Shown: piece by piece, positions 45,810 through 53,819 of the stretch | How positions within the stretch are numbered: the stretch's first letter is position 1 | How the letters are laid out: each line of letters begins with the position of its first letter | Assembly (NCBI RefSeq): GCF_001429395.1 | Contig: NZ_LMJT01000014.1 | Location: forward strand, 24,156-88,155 | Source of the DNA: Allobosea sp. Root381 | GTDB taxonomy: Bacteria; Pseudomonadota; Alphaproteobacteria; Rhizobiales; Beijerinckiaceae | Length of the DNA stretch: 64,000 bases | Direction: 5' to 3' | Notes under the pieces: model-generated | The model's input: only the letters and a program-made list of their open reading frames with translations | Database searches by the model: none | Told to the model about the DNA's origin: nothing | Translations under genes and position numbers: made by a program

Positions 45810-47381
45810 TCAGGCTTGCGGCTCGGCAGAAGCCTCCGCCTCCACGGCATACAAAGACGGCAGATGCGCCTGGTACCAGCCCTTCAGCTCGGCCAGGGCC
45901 GGATGCTCGAGATTGCGGCGCAGATAGGCCTCGATCCGTGGCAGGTGCTTCAGATAGGCCGGCTTGCCGTCGCGCTTGTCGAGCCGAGCGAAGATGCCGG
46001 CGATCTTGGTGTTGCGCTGGGCGCCGAGGATCGCATAGGCGCGGGCGAAGCCGGCAAGGTCGAAATCCGGGCTGTGGCTGCGCCTGGCCTTGCCATAGGC
46101 GGCGAGCAGCCGCAGTTCCAGCGCCGCCGGCACGTCGACGCGCGCATCCTGCCCGAGCGAGGCGAGGTCATAGGCCGGGTGGCCGACCACCGCATCCTGG
46201 AAGTCGATCAGCCCGAGCTTGGCATGGCCGTCGCGGCCGGGCAGCCAGATCAGGTTGGGCGAGTGGTAGTCGCGCAGCGTCCACGTTCCCGGCGCTTCCA
46301 GGATCTCCGTGAACAGCCGGCCCCAGATCCGCGAGAACTCGGCCTGCGTCACCGCAGGCAGCGTCACGCCGGCGATATGCGGGGCGTACCATTCGAGGAT
46401 CAGTTCGGTTTCGATTGCCAGCGCCCCCCGGTCATATTCGGGCAGGATATGGTCGCGCCCCTCGGTTACCGGCAGGATCGTCGGCAGTGTGTGCCGGTGC
46501 AGGTCGGCAAGCAGGCGCGCGGCCGCCTCGTAGCGCTCGGCGATCGGGCCGTCGTCGTCGACCACGCCCTCAGGGCCGAGATCCTCGATCATCAGCAGCC
46601 CGGTATCGAGGTCCTGCGCATAGATCTTCGGGGCCGAATAGCCGAGCGAGCGCAGGCCGCGATCCATCGCGACGAAGGCGTCGATGCTCTCGGCCAGATG
46701 CGCGATGGCGCTGTAGGGCTTGCCGAGCCGGATCGCCGGCCCGTCCGGGCGCGGGGGCGAGATCATCAGCACGGCCGTGCCGCCATTGGGCCGGGTCAGC
46801 CGTTCATAGGCGCGGCTCGAGGCGTCGCCCTGCATATGGTCGCGCCGCGCCTCGCTCCAGCCGGCCTGGTCGATCAGCCGCCGGCTCGCGATCGCGATCG
46901 CCAGCCGCTGACGCCAGAGCACGCCGCCGGAAAGGTCCGCGATGCGCCCGGTCTCGGGGTTCTGGGGATCGACGTCGAGCACGATGTCGAGCCGGCGCCC
47001 GCCCGGCAGGCGCGTCCCGGCCCGGTCTGGCCATTCGATCAGGGTGATCAGGCGCTCGAGATCTTCGACCAGGCCGATATCGTCGAGCTCGTCCGGCGAG
47101 CGGACGCGATAGAGGTCGCCATGCAGCACCGTGCCGCGTGGCGTGTCGTAGCTCTGGACCAGCGTGAAGGTCGGGCTCGGCGCCTCGAGCGTCGGGTCCT
47201 CGGCGAGCTCGCGCAGGATCGCCCGCGCCAGGAACGACTTGCCGGAGCCGAGATGGCCCGACAGCGCGACGATGTCGCCGGGCTTCAGGATCGCTGCGAG
47301 ATCGGCGGCGAGCCGCAGCGTCGCCGCCTCGCTGTCGAGGACCAGCCGGTGCATGCCGGCCTTGCGCGCCTCATCGCTCAT
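45810..47381 (-). CDS. tsaE: TsaE-AmgK fusion: tRNA t6A ATPase subunit joined to a sugar phosphotransferase
   Basis: A 523-residue two-domain protein. The N-terminal TsaE domain (about 10-155) has the P-loop ALSGHLGSGKSFLARAIL, switch region PSPTFTLVQSY and HGDLYRV; TsaE is the ATPase needed with TsaB and TsaD to place threonylcarbamoyl on A37 of ANN-decoding tRNAs. The C-terminal domain (about 190-510) is an aminoglycoside-phosphotransferase-like kinase with RDYHSPNLIWL (catalytic loop) and LGLIDFQDAVVGHPAYDLASL (metal Asp), as in AmgK, which phosphorylates MurNAc and GlcNAc at C1. The downstream MurU-like gene would use that product. Fusions of this kind are known in Hyphomicrobiales. The start overlaps the divL stop by four bases. 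Confidence 0.9.
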   Translation of the reverse strand: MSDEARKAGMHRLVLDSEAATLRLAADLAAILKPGDIVALSGHLGSGKSFLARAILRELAEDPTLEAPSPTFTLVQSYDTPRGTVLHGDLYRVRSPDELDDIGLVEDLERLITLIEWPDRAGTRLPGGRRLDIVLDVDPQNPETGRIADLSGGVLWRQRLAIAIASRRLIDQAGWSEARRDHMQGDASSRAYERLTRPNGGTAVLMISPPRPDGPAIRLGKPYSAIAHLAESIDAFVAMDRGLRSLGYSAPKIYAQDLDTGLLMIEDLGPEGVVDDDGPIAERYEAAARLLADLHRHTLPTILPVTEGRDHILPEYDRGALAIETELILEWYAPHIAGVTLPAVTQAEFSRIWGRLFTEILEAPGTWTLRDYHSPNLIWLPGRDGHAKLGLIDFQDAVVGHPAYDLASLGQDARVDVPAALELRLLAAYGKARRSHSPDFDLAGFARAYAILGAQRNTKIAGIFARLDKRDGKPAYLKHLPRIEAYLRRNLEHPALAELKGWYQAHLPSLYAVEAEASAEPQA

Positions 47382-49882
47382 TCCGCCGCGTCCGACATCG
47401 GCACGCCCTCGGCGGGGAATAGCGCCGTCACGCGCGTGCCGCGCCCCGGGGCCGAGTCGAGCTCGACGCGCCCGCCATGCAGCTCGACGATCGAGCGCAC
47501 GATCGAGAGCCCAAGGCCGACGCCGCGATGGCTTGAGCCGAGCGAATGGCTCTCGAAGCGGTCGAAGACCTTCTCCTTGACCTCGGCAGGAATGCCGCGG
47601 CCCTGGTCGGCAACGGTGATGCGGATGTCGCTGCCGCTGCGCGTGGCGCTGACGGTGATGCTCTGGCCGGGCGAGGAGAAACCGATCGCGTTCGAGATCA
47701 GGTTGAACAGCACCTGCCGCAGCCGCCTGCCATCGGCCCGCAGCCGGCCGGTCTGGGGCGCGATCTCGACCTTGAGATCGAGCTTGCCGCCTGCCAGTCG
47801 GTCATAAAGCCCGGCGGCAGCCTGGGCGATGGTCTCGGCGACGTCCACATTTTCGAGCTCCAGCGTCAGCGCGCCGTTGTCGATCGTGGCGAGGTCGAGG
47901 ATGTCGTTGATGATGGCGAGCAGCGCGCCCGAGGAGCGCACGATATGCGAGGTGTAGTCGCGCTGCTTCTCGTTCAGCGCGCCGATCGTCTCGGTGCCGA
48001 GCAACTGGGCGAAGCCGATGATGTTGGTCAGCGGCGAGCGCAGTTCGTAGGAGACGTGGTGGACGAAGTCCTCGCGCAGCCGTGAGACCTTCTCCAGCGC
48101 CTCGTTCTTCTCGGTCAGGGCGCGCTCGACATTCACGCCGGCGGTGACGTCGGCGAAGGTGATCAGCGTCGCCCCGTCCGGCAGCGGCGCCGCCGCGCAG
48201 TCGAGCACCGTGCCGTCGCGGCGCTCCATCCGGCAGCCATAATCCTCGCGTGCATCGCGCACGCCGGTGACGACGCTGTGCAGCTCGCTCCAGATCTCGT
48301 CCTGCGGGAAGAGCGGGCGGCACAGCCTGACCACCTCCTCGATATGTGGCGCCGTGGCGGCGAGGTCGGCCGGGATCTTCCAGGACTGCGAAAAGGCCGG
48401 GTTGGATAGCTTGAGCCGCCCGTCCGAGCCGAACACGGCGACGCCCTCGCGCAGCGAGTCGAGCGTCTCGCGCTGGGTCCGCGACAGCGCGTTGAAGCGT
48501 GACTCCAGCGTGAAGCGTTCGGTGACGTCGTCGAACAGATAGGTCACGCCGCCCTGCGGATTGGGGCTCGCCACGACATGGACGGTGCGCCCGTCCGGCA
48601 GGTACCACCAGTCCTCGTTGGCGCGGGTCGATGTGTAGGCGGCCTGGACGCCGGCCTTCCAGCTCCGGTAGTCGCCGAGCTCCGGCAGGCGCCGCTCCGT
48701 CCGCAGACGGTCGAGGATCTCGCTGTCGCTCGGAAGGCCGTCGAGGAAGGCGGTGTCGAGGGACCAGAGCGTCTCGAAGCCAGCATTGTGGTAGACCAGC
48801 CGCTGCGAGGCGTCGAATACGGCAACCGCCGTCTTGAGCCGGTCGAGCGTGCGGACATGGGCATCCATCTGGCGCTGCAGGTCTGCCCGTACCGCTTCCA
48901 GCTCGCTCATGTCCGTGGCGATGCCGGCGAAGCCCGCAGGCGTCGCCAGTTCGAGGACGTCGAGGGTGCGCCGCTGCCCCGCGACCACGGCCGGGGCGCG
49001 GGCCGAGAAGGGGCGGCCCTCACGCCGGGCCTTTGCGGCGCCCTCGCGCTCGCCGCGGTCGAGCAGTTCGAGGCCCTTGGTCACCGCTTCCGCACCGTCC
49101 GCCGCCTCGACGGCGCGCGCATAGGCACCGTTGCACCAGCTCAGCCGTCCTTCCTGCGTGCGCGTCCAGGCGGGCTGCGGCAGGCCGGCGAGCAGCCCGG
49201 CGAGCGCGGCGTAATCGCCGCTGACGCGTTCCAGCTCGCCGCGCAGCGCCAGGACCTGGGCGCGTTCGCCGGTGACCTCGCGGAAGCGGACCACGGCCCG
49301 CCCGGCGACGGGGCGGCCTTCGACATCGATGAACGGGCCAGCCTTGCTGCGCAGCGTGAAGCCGAAGGCCTCGCCCCGCTCCTTCAGCGCGTCCGTCGCC
49401 AGCTCCAGCCGCTTGGCGTCGGCCGGAGTCGCCCACGCGCCATAGGCCAGCGCCAGCGTCGCGCCGGGCGCGCCGAGAAAGCCGCTATCGCCCTCGAAGA
49501 CCGGCTCGGCCTTGCGCCCGTTCCAGCTGACGATGACCTGCGGGTCGGCGGCGAGCAGAGCGGAAAGGCGGTCCTGCTGGCCGCGCGCGGCTTCGAGCTC
49601 GCTGGCGAGCTCCGCCTCGCGGCGCTGCCAGCGCGTCCGTTCGCGGACATAGACCAGCGAGGTGGTCGTGGCGAAGACGGTCAAGCCCGCCAGGATGATC
49701 GACAGGGCGCTGGTGCTGAACAGGCCAGGCGGCAGCGGGCCGAGCCATTCGCTCTGCTGCGCCAAGGCTGCGCCCTGCTGCGCCAAGGCCGCGGCCGGAA
49801 CCTGGCTGGCGGCGAGGCCGGGCAGGAGCGCATGCCGGCGCCAGCCACCGCTGCTTCGTTCCTGTCGGCTCGACCGTTTCAT
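47378..49882 (-). CDS. divL: DivL, atypical PAS histidine-kinase-like cell-cycle regulator
   Basis: About 834 residues from ATG 49882 (after GAGGAAG; starts at 49912 and 49945 are also open). An Ala/Gln-rich stretch and one membrane helix (about 58-79) precede a series of PAS-like domains (about 100-590), then HisKA- and HATPase-like domains. The dimerisation helix reads FVHHVSYELRSPLTNIIGFAQLL, so the phospho-accepting His is replaced by Tyr (Tyr612, codon 48047-48049), the hallmark of Caulobacter DivL. The ATPase boxes NLISNAIGF, DQGRGIP and GVGLGLSIV look intact. DivL binds the response regulator DivK and the kinase CckA, steering CtrA phosphorylation and asymmetric division. Coupled to tsaE-amgK downstream. 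Confidence 0.9.
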   Translation of the reverse strand: MKRSSRQERSSGGWRRHALLPGLAASQVPAAALAQQGAALAQQSEWLGPLPPGLFSTSALSIILAGLTVFATTTSLVYVRERTRWQRREAELASELEAARGQQDRLSALLAADPQVIVSWNGRKAEPVFEGDSGFLGAPGATLALAYGAWATPADAKRLELATDALKERGEAFGFTLRSKAGPFIDVEGRPVAGRAVVRFREVTGERAQVLALRGELERVSGDYAALAGLLAGLPQPAWTRTQEGRLSWCNGAYARAVEAADGAEAVTKGLELLDRGEREGAAKARREGRPFSARAPAVVAGQRRTLDVLELATPAGFAGIATDMSELEAVRADLQRQMDAHVRTLDRLKTAVAVFDASQRLVYHNAGFETLWSLDTAFLDGLPSDSEILDRLRTERRLPELGDYRSWKAGVQAAYTSTRANEDWWYLPDGRTVHVVASPNPQGGVTYLFDDVTERFTLESRFNALSRTQRETLDSLREGVAVFGSDGRLKLSNPAFSQSWKIPADLAATAPHIEEVVRLCRPLFPQDEIWSELHSVVTGVRDAREDYGCRMERRDGTVLDCAAAPLPDGATLITFADVTAGVNVERALTEKNEALEKVSRLREDFVHHVSYELRSPLTNIIGFAQLLGTETIGALNEKQRDYTSHIVRSSGALLAIINDILDLATIDNGALTLELENVDVAETIAQAAAGLYDRLAGGKLDLKVEIAPQTGRLRADGRRLRQVLFNLISNAIGFSSPGQSITVSATRSGSDIRITVADQGRGIPAEVKEKVFDRFESHSLGSSHRGVGLGLSIVRSIVELHGGRVELDSAPGRGTRVTALFPAEGVPMSDAAE

Positions 49883-50229
49883 CCCGCGTCCGTCTTCCTC
49901 ATGGGGCGGCATTCGCCGCCGGATGTTCCGGTACTCGCGACCCACGCGCCGAACGACGCTCTGAGTCGTCGAAGAACGCCGCCTCGGGGCACCCGACGCA
50001 CGCCTGCAACGACACTGATCACTGCGTGTCGATCCGGTGCGCGCAACGGCGCCGGTGACCGAATCAGCTCCACTCTAATCACCCCCCGACTCCGGCAGGA
50101 AGTGGTTAATCGCGCGTAAATCGGGCGAATTTTAAGGATTGCCAGCCGGAATCAAGGTGTAGAGGCCGATCTGCCTGCGTGGTCTATTAGTAGCGTCGGC
50201 GCGCCGGATTGCCGCGCCGTGACCCATGA
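49883..50229. other. 347-bp intergenic region upstream of divL
   Basis: Holds the divL promoter and the downstream end of the ahcY unit. No convincing gene. Two GANTC methylation sites (50061, 50149) and a degenerate CtrA-like box at 50106-50120 are visible. Open frames here are short and of poor composition. Confidence 0.5.
50106..50120 (-). promoter_or_regulatory. degenerate CtrA-like site upstream of divL
   Basis: On the minus strand, TTTA-CGCGCGA-TTAACCA: spacing of seven is correct, one half has a single mismatch to TTAA and the other half is the TTAACCA type. It is about 225 bases before the chosen start and 160 before the earliest one. Confidence 0.35.
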
Positions 50230-50256
50230 AAAAAGGCCCGGCGCGAACGCCGGGCC
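50230..50256 (-). terminator. rho-independent terminator of ahcY
   Basis: Read on the minus strand: GGCCCGGCG, loop TTCG, CGCCGGGCC, then a T-run (the A-tract at 50229-50234). The stem is nine perfect GC-rich pairs, starting 27 bases after the ahcY stop. Confidence 0.9.
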
Positions 50257-50282
50257 TCCTCGAAATCCGGGTTTGCCGGATG

Positions 50283-51683
50283 TCAGTAGCGATAGAGCTC
50301 GGGCTTGAACGGGCCGGTCACCGGCAGGCCGAGATACTTGGCCTGCGCATCGTTGAGCACGGTCAGCTTGGCGCCGACCTTGGCGAGGTGCAGCGCCGCG
50401 ACCTTCTCGTCGAGATGCTTCGGCAGGGTGTAGACCTTGTTCTCGTACTTGGCGTGATGGTTCCAGAGTTCGACCTGGGCCAGCGTCTGGTTCGAGAACG
50501 AGCAGGACATCACGAAGGACGGGTGGCCGGTCGCGTTGCCGAGGTTCACCAGGCGGCCTTCCGAGAGCAGGATGATGCGCTTGCCGTCGGGGAACTCGAC
50601 CTCGTCGACCTGCGGCTTGACGTTGTCCCACTTGAAGTTCTTCAGGCCGGCGACCTGGATCTCCGAGTCGAAGTGGCCGATGTTGCAGACGATGGCGCGG
50701 TGCTTCATCGCGCGCATGTGCTCGACGGTGATGACGTCGAGGTTGCCGGTGGCGGTCACGAAGATATCGGCGCGCGGAGCGGCGTCTTCCATGGTGACGA
50801 CCTCGTAGCCCTCCATCGCCGCCTGCAGCGCGCAGATCGGGTCGATCTCGGTGACGAGGACGCGGCAGCCGGCCTGGCGCAGCGAAGCGGCCGAACCCTT
50901 GCCGACATCGCCATAGCCGGCAACGGCCGCAACCTTGCCCGACATCATCACGTCGGTACCGCGGCGGATGGCGTCGACCAGCGACTCGCGGCAGCCATAG
51001 AGGTTGTCGAACTTCGACTTGGTGACGGAATCGTTGACGTTGATCGCCGGGAACGGCATGCGGCCGGCCTTGGCCAGCTCGTACAGGCGATGCACGCCCG
51101 TCGTGGTCTCTTCCGAGACGCCCTTGATCGCGGCGCGGGTCTTGGTGAACCAGCCCGGATTGGCCTTGAGCTCGCGCTTGATCAGCTTGAAGAAGATCGT
51201 CTCTTCCTCATTGCTGGGCTTGTCGAGAAACTCGGCCTTGCCGGCCTCTGCCTCGGCGCCGAGGATGATCAGCATGGTCAGGTCGCCGCCATCGTCGAGG
51301 ATCATGTTCGGCGTGCCGCCGTCGCCCCAGGTCGCGGTCTTGAGCACGTACTCCCAGTACTCCTCCAACGTCTCGCCCTTGATGGCGAAGACCGGGGTGC
51401 CGGTCGCGGCGATCGCGGCGGCGGCATGGTCCTGGGTCGAGAAGATGTTGCAGGACGACCAGCGGACGTCGGCGCCGAGATCCTTCAGGGTCTCGATCAG
51501 CACCGCGGTCTGGATGGTCATGTGCAGGCAGCCGGCGATGCGGGCGCCCTTGAGCGGGAACTTGCCTTTGTGCTCTTCGCGGATCGCCATCAGGCCCGGC
51601 ATCTCGTCCTGGGCCATGTTGATTTCCTTGCGGCCGTAATCCGCGAGGCTGATGTCCTTGACGATGTAATCGGTCTTCGACAC
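50283..51683 (-). CDS. ahcY: adenosylhomocysteinase AhcY
   Basis: A 466-residue cytosolic enzyme, NAD-dependent, that splits S-adenosylhomocysteine into homocysteine and adenosine, removing the product inhibitor of methyltransferases. Recognised from [57 protein letters not shown], the NAD-binding [16 protein letters not shown], and the C-terminal [13 protein letters not shown] ending in KPELYRY. The Lys/Tyr C terminus of the family is kept. Full length. Single gene with its own terminator downstream and a candidate SahR-type operator 93-108 bases upstream. Confidence 0.99.
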   Translation of the reverse strand: MSKTDYIVKDISLADYGRKEINMAQDEMPGLMAIREEHKGKFPLKGARIAGCLHMTIQTAVLIETLKDLGADVRWSSCNIFSTQDHAAAAIAATGTPVFAIKGETLEEYWEYVLKTATWGDGGTPNMILDDGGDLTMLIILGAEAEAGKAEFLDKPSNEEETIFFKLIKRELKANPGWFTKTRAAIKGVSEETTTGVHRLYELAKAGRMPFPAINVNDSVTKSKFDNLYGCRESLVDAIRRGTDVMMSGKVAAVAGYGDVGKGSAASLRQAGCRVLVTEIDPICALQAAMEGYEVVTMEDAAPRADIFVTATGNLDVITVEHMRAMKHRAIVCNIGHFDSEIQVAGLKNFKWDNVKPQVDEVEFPDGKRIILLSEGRLVNLGNATGHPSFVMSCSFSNQTLAQVELWNHHAKYENKVYTLPKHLDEKVAALHLAKVGAKLTVLNDAQAKYLGLPVTGPFKPELYRY

Positions 51684-52233
51684 GGGGCGTGCTCCACTGC
51701 TCGATCTGGCAAAGGGGGGTGTTTGAATGATGCGCGGGTCTTTAGCAGCGCGAGCGCATCAGCGCAATCAAAGATATAAAGATGTCTTTATGTGACGCGT
51801 CGAGCCCGGCCATCCGGCCTCGGAACGCGATGGGCGGCGCGTGCAGGAAATGCCCCGTCCGGCGAGCGCCGCGGGGTAATGCCTGCGATCCGAAGGGGAT
51901 GCGCGGGGCCTGAAGGCGCGCGGCTCATGCCGCGTGCCGACTGTCGATGTCGAGTGTCGATGTCGAAGCGGCTCGAATACGCCGCCTTCCGACCCCGCGC
52001 GCGGTTCTCTGGCGAAGCCTTCGGCCAGGTCGGTTCGAATGGACCGGTCCTTGCCGCGGCCCCTCCATGGCGGCGGGCCCGCAACGGCCAACCCCATGAA
52101 CACCGCCATTCCGCCCGGCCGCACGATGCCTCGCGACAGCCCCCTTGGTCGGGCGGAACGAGGGGAGGATAGGCATGGGGCAGGGCGGCGGGGATAAAGT
52201 TGCCCGCATGAGGCCGAAGCGAGATCGAGTGGA
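51684..52233. other. 550-bp region without a recognised gene
   Basis: Contains the ahcY promoter region with the ATAAAGA dyad, a short tandem direct repeat at 51942-51967 (TGTCGATGTCGAG, then the same with a final A), and GC-rich sequence of no clear character. Open frames on both strands up to about 126 codons have Arg/Pro-rich translations lacking domains and ribosome-binding sites, so none is called. Confidence 0.5.
51776..51791 (-). promoter_or_regulatory. candidate SahR-type operator of ahcY
   Basis: ATAAAGA-TG-TCTTTAT, a perfect seven-base dyad with a two-base centre, in an AT-rich pocket (51770-51791) upstream of ahcY. Proteobacterial ahcY genes are commonly controlled by the ArsR-family repressor SahR, which responds to S-adenosylhomocysteine through AT-rich dyads of this size; that this is its site is inferred. 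No sahR gene is in the window. Confidence 0.5.
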
Positions 52234-52430
52234 TCAGGCCGCGGTGAGCGTCCGCAGATCGGTTCCGCTGGCGAGATGCTCCGAGGAGTCGAGAATTTCG
52301 ACGGCGACGATCCTGCCCTCCTCGTCGAAATCGAAGATGATCCGGGGACGGACTTCCTTGCTCTCGATCACCTTCGTTTCAGCGAAGCGAAGATAGAGAG
52401 CGTCGGCCTCGGCATCATACGGGTTTTCAT
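52234..52430 (-). pseudogene. DUF2283 protein gene with frameshift at the start
   Basis: The frame ending at 52234 encodes a clear DUF2283 domain: YDAEADALYLRFAETK, EVRPRIIFDFDEEGRIVAVEILDSSEHL. In this family the domain normally follows directly after a start such as M-K-x-R. An ATG at 52430 gives M-K-T-R and then runs out of frame, because one base is missing before the Tyr codon; no ATG, GTG or TTG lies in the correct frame downstream of the HPr stop. Either the gene is broken by a 1-bp deletion, or there is a base-calling error, or a rare start is used. The function of DUF2283 is unknown. It lies 27 bases downstream of the HPr gene on the same strand. Confidence 0.6.
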
Positions 52431-52457
52431 CGCTCGCGGCCTCCGATGCGATAGTGT

Positions 52458-52793
52458 CTACTCGCCCTCGCCGAACCGGTCCGCCACCAGCGCGCCGAGC
52501 GCCGCCAGCGCTTCCTGCGCCTCTGCGCCCGTGGCGACCACCGTGATGGTCGAGCCGATGCCGGCGCCGAGCGTCAGCACGCCCATGATCGAGGTCGCGC
52601 CGACGGTCTCGCCGCAGCGCGAGACCGTGATGTCGGCATCGAAGCCGGCGGCGCATTGCACGAACTTCGCCGTGGCGCGGGCGTGCAGGCCCTTCTTGTT
52701 GACGATCTGGAACTCGCCATAGAGCGCCCCGGTCGGGATCTGGACCTCGGGGCACTCGCAGTCGTCCTCGCGGTCGCCCGTCTCGAAGCTCAT
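52458..52793 (-). CDS. ptsH: phosphocarrier protein HPr
   Basis: A 111-residue PTS phosphocarrier with an unusual acidic/Cys N-terminal extension of about 22 residues (ETGDREDDCECPEVQIP). The phospho-accepting His37 is in NKKGLHARATAKF, and the HprK-type regulatory Ser68 is in GATSIMGVLTLGA. Start ATG 52793 follows AGGGA; the open frame continues upstream without support. It lies 40 bases downstream of the IIA gene in the order ChvG-HprK-IIA-HPr. There is no sugar permease nearby, so it probably works in a regulatory (PTS-Ntr-like) chain fed by an Enzyme I encoded elsewhere. Confidence 0.95.
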   Translation of the reverse strand: MSFETGDREDDCECPEVQIPTGALYGEFQIVNKKGLHARATAKFVQCAAGFDADITVSRCGETVGATSIMGVLTLGAGIGSTITVVATGAEAQEALAALGALVADRFGEGE

Positions 52794-52833
52794 CGTCCCG
52801 CTTCCCTGTTCGCGCCGCTCACTTGCCCGCGAT

Positions 52834-53235
52834 TCACTTGCCCGCAAGCACGCGGCTGGCGACCGTGATGTATTTGCGGCCCGCATCCTGGGCGCTGGTC
52901 ACCGCCTCGTCGAGGGGCTTTTCCTCGCGCACGCTGGCGAGCTTGATCAGCATCGGCAGGTTGACGCCGGCGACGACGTCGATGCGGCCAGGCTCCATCA
53001 CCGAGATCGCGAGATTGGAAGGCGTTCCGCCGAACATGTCGGTCAGGACGATCACGCCCCTGCCGGTATCGACCGTCTCGACCGCGGCGATGATGTCGCG
53101 GCGACGGCCTTCCATGTCGTCATCGGGGGCGATGGCGATGGTGGCGAGGTTCTGTTGAGGGCCGACGACGTGTTCGAGCGCGGCACGGAACTCCGTGGCC
53201 AGATGCCCATGCGTCACGAGGACCAGTCCGATCAT
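52834..53235 (-). CDS. PTS system IIA component, mannose family
   Basis: A 133-residue EIIA of the mannose/sorbose family, complete. The N-terminal active-site His9 is in IGLVLVTHGHLATEF, and the GVIVLTDMFGGTPSNLAISVM segment is the family core. In alphaproteobacteria it has no cognate IIB/IIC and receives phosphate from HPr. Related proteins affect carbon storage, gluconeogenesis and the ChvG/ChvI state (established for several Rhizobium-related species; the mechanism differs). Its upstream neighbour hprK encodes the kinase that modifies HPr. Confidence 0.95.
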   Translation of the reverse strand: MIGLVLVTHGHLATEFRAALEHVVGPQQNLATIAIAPDDDMEGRRRDIIAAVETVDTGRGVIVLTDMFGGTPSNLAISVMEPGRIDVVAGVNLPMLIKLASVREEKPLDEAVTSAQDAGRKYITVASRVLAGK

Positions 53236-53344
53236 TCACTATGGCACCGGAGAGCGCCTGCAGCGCCCGGACAAGGTCGCGGTTTATGCGGCACGTGCGA
53301 AGCTTAAGCAAGCCGGCTGCGCAAAATCCTGTTGAATTTCGGCC

Positions 53345-53812
53345 TCAGTCGCCTTCAGTGAACAGGCGTAGCGCAGCGAGCACCAGGCGCTCGTCGCCCG
53401 CCCGGCCCATCACCGTGAGGCGGGGCAGGTCGATGCCCGCCAGCCGCTCGACCAGCTGCTCGGGCTCCGGCATGCGCTCGGGCTCGCTCCCACTGAGATC
53501 GACGATGAGGCGCACGACCGCGCCGGGCAGATGCGGCTCCGGCGTCAGGCCGAGCCCGCGCCGCTCGATCAGCCCTTCCAGCGGCGGCACCGGCCGCGCC
53601 AGCAGCCGCCCGCCGCGCGCGCTGAGCGCCGTGCGGTCGTCGGCCACCAGCCGCGCGAAGAGCCCGGATTGGCGTGCCTGCGCGATCAAAGCCAGCGCCA
53701 GAACGGACTTTCCGGCGCCCGAAGCGCCCCGGATCAGCACCCCGGCCTCGCCGATCGCGATGGTCGTGGCATGGATGCGGCCACCGTCCGGGCCGCCTCT
53801 CGGCTCGCTCAT
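53345..53812 (-). CDS. hprK: HPr kinase/phosphorylase, short alphaproteobacterial form
   Basis: A 155-residue protein, half the length of Bacillus HprK. It lacks the N-terminal domain and consists of the catalytic core with P-loop RGASGAGKSVLALALI (29-36). The following LVADDRTALSARGGRLLARPVPPLEGLIERRGLG covers the kinase Asp and the family signature. It phosphorylates HPr on Ser (Ser68 here), tuning the PTS chain. Start ATG 53812, seven bases after the chvG stop, so likely translated with it. The short form is normal in this order. The 109-bp gap to the IIA gene shows nothing clear. Confidence 0.93.
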   Translation of the reverse strand: MSEPRGGPDGGRIHATTIAIGEAGVLIRGASGAGKSVLALALIAQARQSGLFARLVADDRTALSARGGRLLARPVPPLEGLIERRGLGLTPEPHLPGAVVRLIVDLSGSEPERMPEPEQLVERLAGIDLPRLTVMGRAGDERLVLAALRLFTEGD

Positions 53813-53819
53813 GATCGGC

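Noticed and set aside
50152..50631. 159-codon minus-strand open frame overlapping the end of ahcY
   Set aside because: Runs through the ahcY C terminus and its terminator in another frame; composition not protein-like.
51684..51800. SAH or SAM riboswitch upstream of ahcY
   Set aside because: No conserved pseudoknot or helix pattern could be recognised; the ATAAAGA dyad is better explained as a protein operator.
52834..52886. Longer HPr start at 52886 overlapping the IIA gene
   Set aside because: The extra 31 residues overlap the end of the IIA gene and are not HPr-like; ATG 52793 has a better ribosome-binding site.
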